Assembly (NCBI GenBank): GCA_964345075.1
Contig: CAYFPS010000008.1
Location: forward strand, 1 to 64,000
DNA from: CAYFPS01 sp964345075
Lineage (GTDB): Bacteria > CAIWAD01
Reading direction: 5' to 3'
DNA length: 64,000 nt
Under the pieces are notes generated by a model that did no database searches, was not told the origin of the DNA, and worked only from the letters and a program-made list of their open reading frames with translations. Within the stretch, counting starts at the first letter, position 1; each line of letters starts with the position of its first letter. The translations under genes and the position numbers were made by a program. Below, piece by piece: positions 62,925 to 64,000 of this stretch.

Positions 62925-63046
62925 CCAGCAATGTGAACGGACCCTGGCTGAATCTCGGTCTGACCAGCCAGACCCCGTACTTGCTGGCCGGCACCAACTG
63001 GCCCAGTCCCAGTCTGCTGCGCGTGACCAGCGTGAATAGTCAGTAG
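62925..63046 (+). pseudogene. Duplicated 3' end of the endonuclease I gene
   Basis: These 122 bases match 61971-62092, the last 40 codons plus stop of the nuclease gene, at all but three positions by hand alignment. The copy has no start or upstream coding sequence and is joined to the repeat region at GCCAGCA, a word present both in the gene and in the flanking CCAGTTGCCAGCA repeat. It is a recent, non-functional duplication. Confidence 0.93.
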
Positions 63047-63191
63047 CCAGTCAGAGAGTCGTCAGGCGTCAGGCATCAGCAGTCAGTTGCCAGCAAGCCA
63101 GTAGCCAGTAAGACTGTAGTCCAGCGATGCCCTCTGGCTGGTAACTGGTATCTGGCCACTGGCATCTTCTTCAGGCTAACGACTAACGCCT

Positions 63192-63217
63192 GTCATCCCC
63201 GCGAAAGCGGGGACCCC
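63192..63217. repeat. REP-like palindrome 2
   Basis: GTCATCCCCGC GAAA GCGGGGACC is the classic form of a dispersed CCCCGC/GCGGGG palindrome. It pairs with the element at 62482. Confidence 0.75.
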
Positions 63218-63287
63218 TAACGCCTGCCGCCCCATTTCTTCCACTTTCCGAGTGGACTCTCCTGTACTGGGCTGTTAACTTGGTAAC

Positions 63288-64000
63288 ATGACTCAAAATG
63301 GCGCCCGTCTGTCCCAGGGACATTTCCGCACACCGCTGGAAAGCGCAACACTCGCGCGCTTCGGCTGGCTGATCGGCATGCGCTGGTTTTTCGTCCTGGC
63401 TATCCTGCTTGGGGCCATTGTCGGCCAGCGTTTGCTTCCGGAATTGCCGCTTTACGCCATCTGGACCTGCGCCGGGCTGATGGCTGCCTACAACCTGCTC
63501 TTGCAGCTGCTGCGCCGCCGCCTGCCCGGCCTTAAAGAAGAGCAGTCCGGCCCACTGGTCGAGATCCTGATTCAGTTGCAGATCATGGCGGACTGGCTGA
63601 TCCTGTTGGCCCTGATCCACTTTACGGGCGGCGTGGAGAGTCCACTCCTTCACTTTTACATCTTCCATGTGGCCCTTTCAGCCATCTTCCTTAAGCCCCG
63701 CTTTACCGTCCTGGGGCTGGCCTTTATTCTGCTGTTGATGGGCCTGCTCTTCTGGCTGGAGGCAAGCGGATACCTGCCGCGCATTGTCCTTGCCGGACTG
63801 ACGGTCGAGCGCAACCAACTGGAAGCCTTGCCGATCATCAATTTCTGCCTTTGGTATTACAGCACGCTGATCATCATGGCCCTGCTGCTGGGCTCCGTGA
63901 TGCGCGGTTTGCGCCGCAGGGAGCTGGAGGCCCTGCGCATGCGGCTCAGGCTGGAAGCGGCCATGACAGAAGGCGCACGCATTGGAGAAGAGCGCATTCG
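63288..64000 (+). CDS. Membrane sensor histidine kinase, N-terminal part (cut by window end)
   Basis: A frame open to the window edge encodes 237 residues. Six hydrophobic segments (for example WFFVLAILLGAIVGQ, MADWLILLALIHFTGGVESPLLHFYIF, LGLAFILLLMGLLFWL and LWYYSTLIIMALLLGSVM) are followed by a basic helical linker (RGLRRRELEALRMRLRLEAAM). The HFTGG-xESP segment is typical of RegB/PrrB-like and related kinases. The catalytic domains lie beyond the window, so the kinase call is inferred from the membrane part and linker. ATG 63288 has no strong Shine-Dalgarno. Confidence 0.65.
   Translation, partial: MTQNGARLSQGHFRTPLESATLARFGWLIGMRWFFVLAILLGAIVGQRLLPELPLYAIWTCAGLMAAYNLLLQLLRRRLPGLKEEQSGPLVEILIQLQIMADWLILLALIHFTGGVESPLLHFYIFHVALSAIFLKPRFTVLGLAFILLLMGLLFWLEASGYLPRIVLAGLTVERNQLEALPIINFCLWYYSTLIIMALLLGSVMRGLRRRELEALRMRLRLEAAMTEGARIGEERI

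Larger units (their letters stand above)
62093..63287. other. 1.2-kb repeat-rich non-coding region
   Basis: No credible gene in either strand. The stretch is built from imperfect copies of CTGGYNACTGG-like words, five copies of CTTCTTCAGGCTAACGCCTGA (62186, 62228, 62564, 62662, 63166), runs of GCCTGACGCCTAAC, two REP-like palindromes, the inverted 12-bp repeats, two hairpins and a copied gene end. It looks like a repeat sink between the nuclease and the histidine kinase. Confidence 0.85.

Noticed and set aside
63276..63283. TAACTTGG before the kinase ATG as a promoter
   Set aside because: It ends only four bases before the ATG, so a standard -10 would put the transcript start inside the gene; a leaderless start is possible but unsupported.
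63183..63668. A 161-codon minus-strand frame at the right end
   Set aside because: It is antisense to the sensor kinase and includes REP-like repeat sequence; the plus-strand frame has clear membrane helices.

Overview
The window reads as a chromosomal segment of a free-living, diderm bacterium of fairly high GC (about 58-60% by eye). Several traits point to the FCB side of the tree (Bacteroidota/Chlorobi/Latescibacteria/Eisenbacteria/Delongbacteria-like lineages): at least four secreted proteins end in FlgD-like type IX secretion (T9SS) sorting domains, two with the WPNPFNP motif; there is a PorV/PorQ-like outer-membrane protein; a sigma-54 activator, an LptE-like lipoprotein and a TPR protein are adjacent; and several transcription units carry a TAYCTTKG-like -10 element resembling the Bacteroidota promoter. 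I cannot name the phylum with confidence. Gene density is very high and most neighbours overlap by 1-14 bases.

Layout. 0.1-7.2 kb: YyaL-like thioredoxin protein, ClpC, an RNA m5U methyltransferase and a heptose kinase. 7.3-17.6 kb: an exported-protein block (small lipoprotein, subtilase, T9SS cargo, TonB-dependent receptor, a 982-aa cargo with one CXXCH motif, PorV/Q-like barrel). 17.7-22.4 kb: FtcD, then a pyrR-pyrB-pyrC' operon behind a PyrR-type RNA attenuator; the dihydroorotase homologue has lost its metal ligands. 22.3-28.9 kb: a glycosyltransferase, then on the minus strand an M14-family hydrolase and a tightly coupled operon of gamma-glutamyltransferase, a PgsW-like protein, a TRAP-type permease and a 47-aa membrane peptide. 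28.9-51 kb: a long plus-strand run with uvrB, purD, an epimerase, the sigma-54 regulator, LptE, a TPR protein, a second giant subtilase, coaE, an HExxH/beta-propeller/barrel protein, a PreP-like M16 protease and two acyl-CoA carboxylase subunits. 51-55 kb: a hotdog thioesterase, a pseudouridine synthase fused to a methyltransferase, two small proteins and an MFS carrier. 55.2-59.4 kb: short tandem repeats, tRNA-Val, the glycolytic trio gap-pgk-tpiA, secG and tRNA-Leu. 59.4-64 kb: a periplasmic TPR protein, a secreted endonuclease I, 1.2 kb of repeat-rich non-coding DNA that includes a duplicated 3' end of the nuclease gene, and the start of a membrane sensor histidine kinase cut by the window edge.

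The most striking signal is not a gene. The 8-mer GTGATACA (or its complement TGTATCAC) occurs 57 times by hand count, about once per 1.1 kb, in both orientations, in unrelated genes and in several reading frames, where roughly one copy would be expected. It behaves like the DNA-uptake sequences of Pasteurellaceae/Neisseria or the cyanobacterial HIP1 word, and I do not recognise it from any described system.
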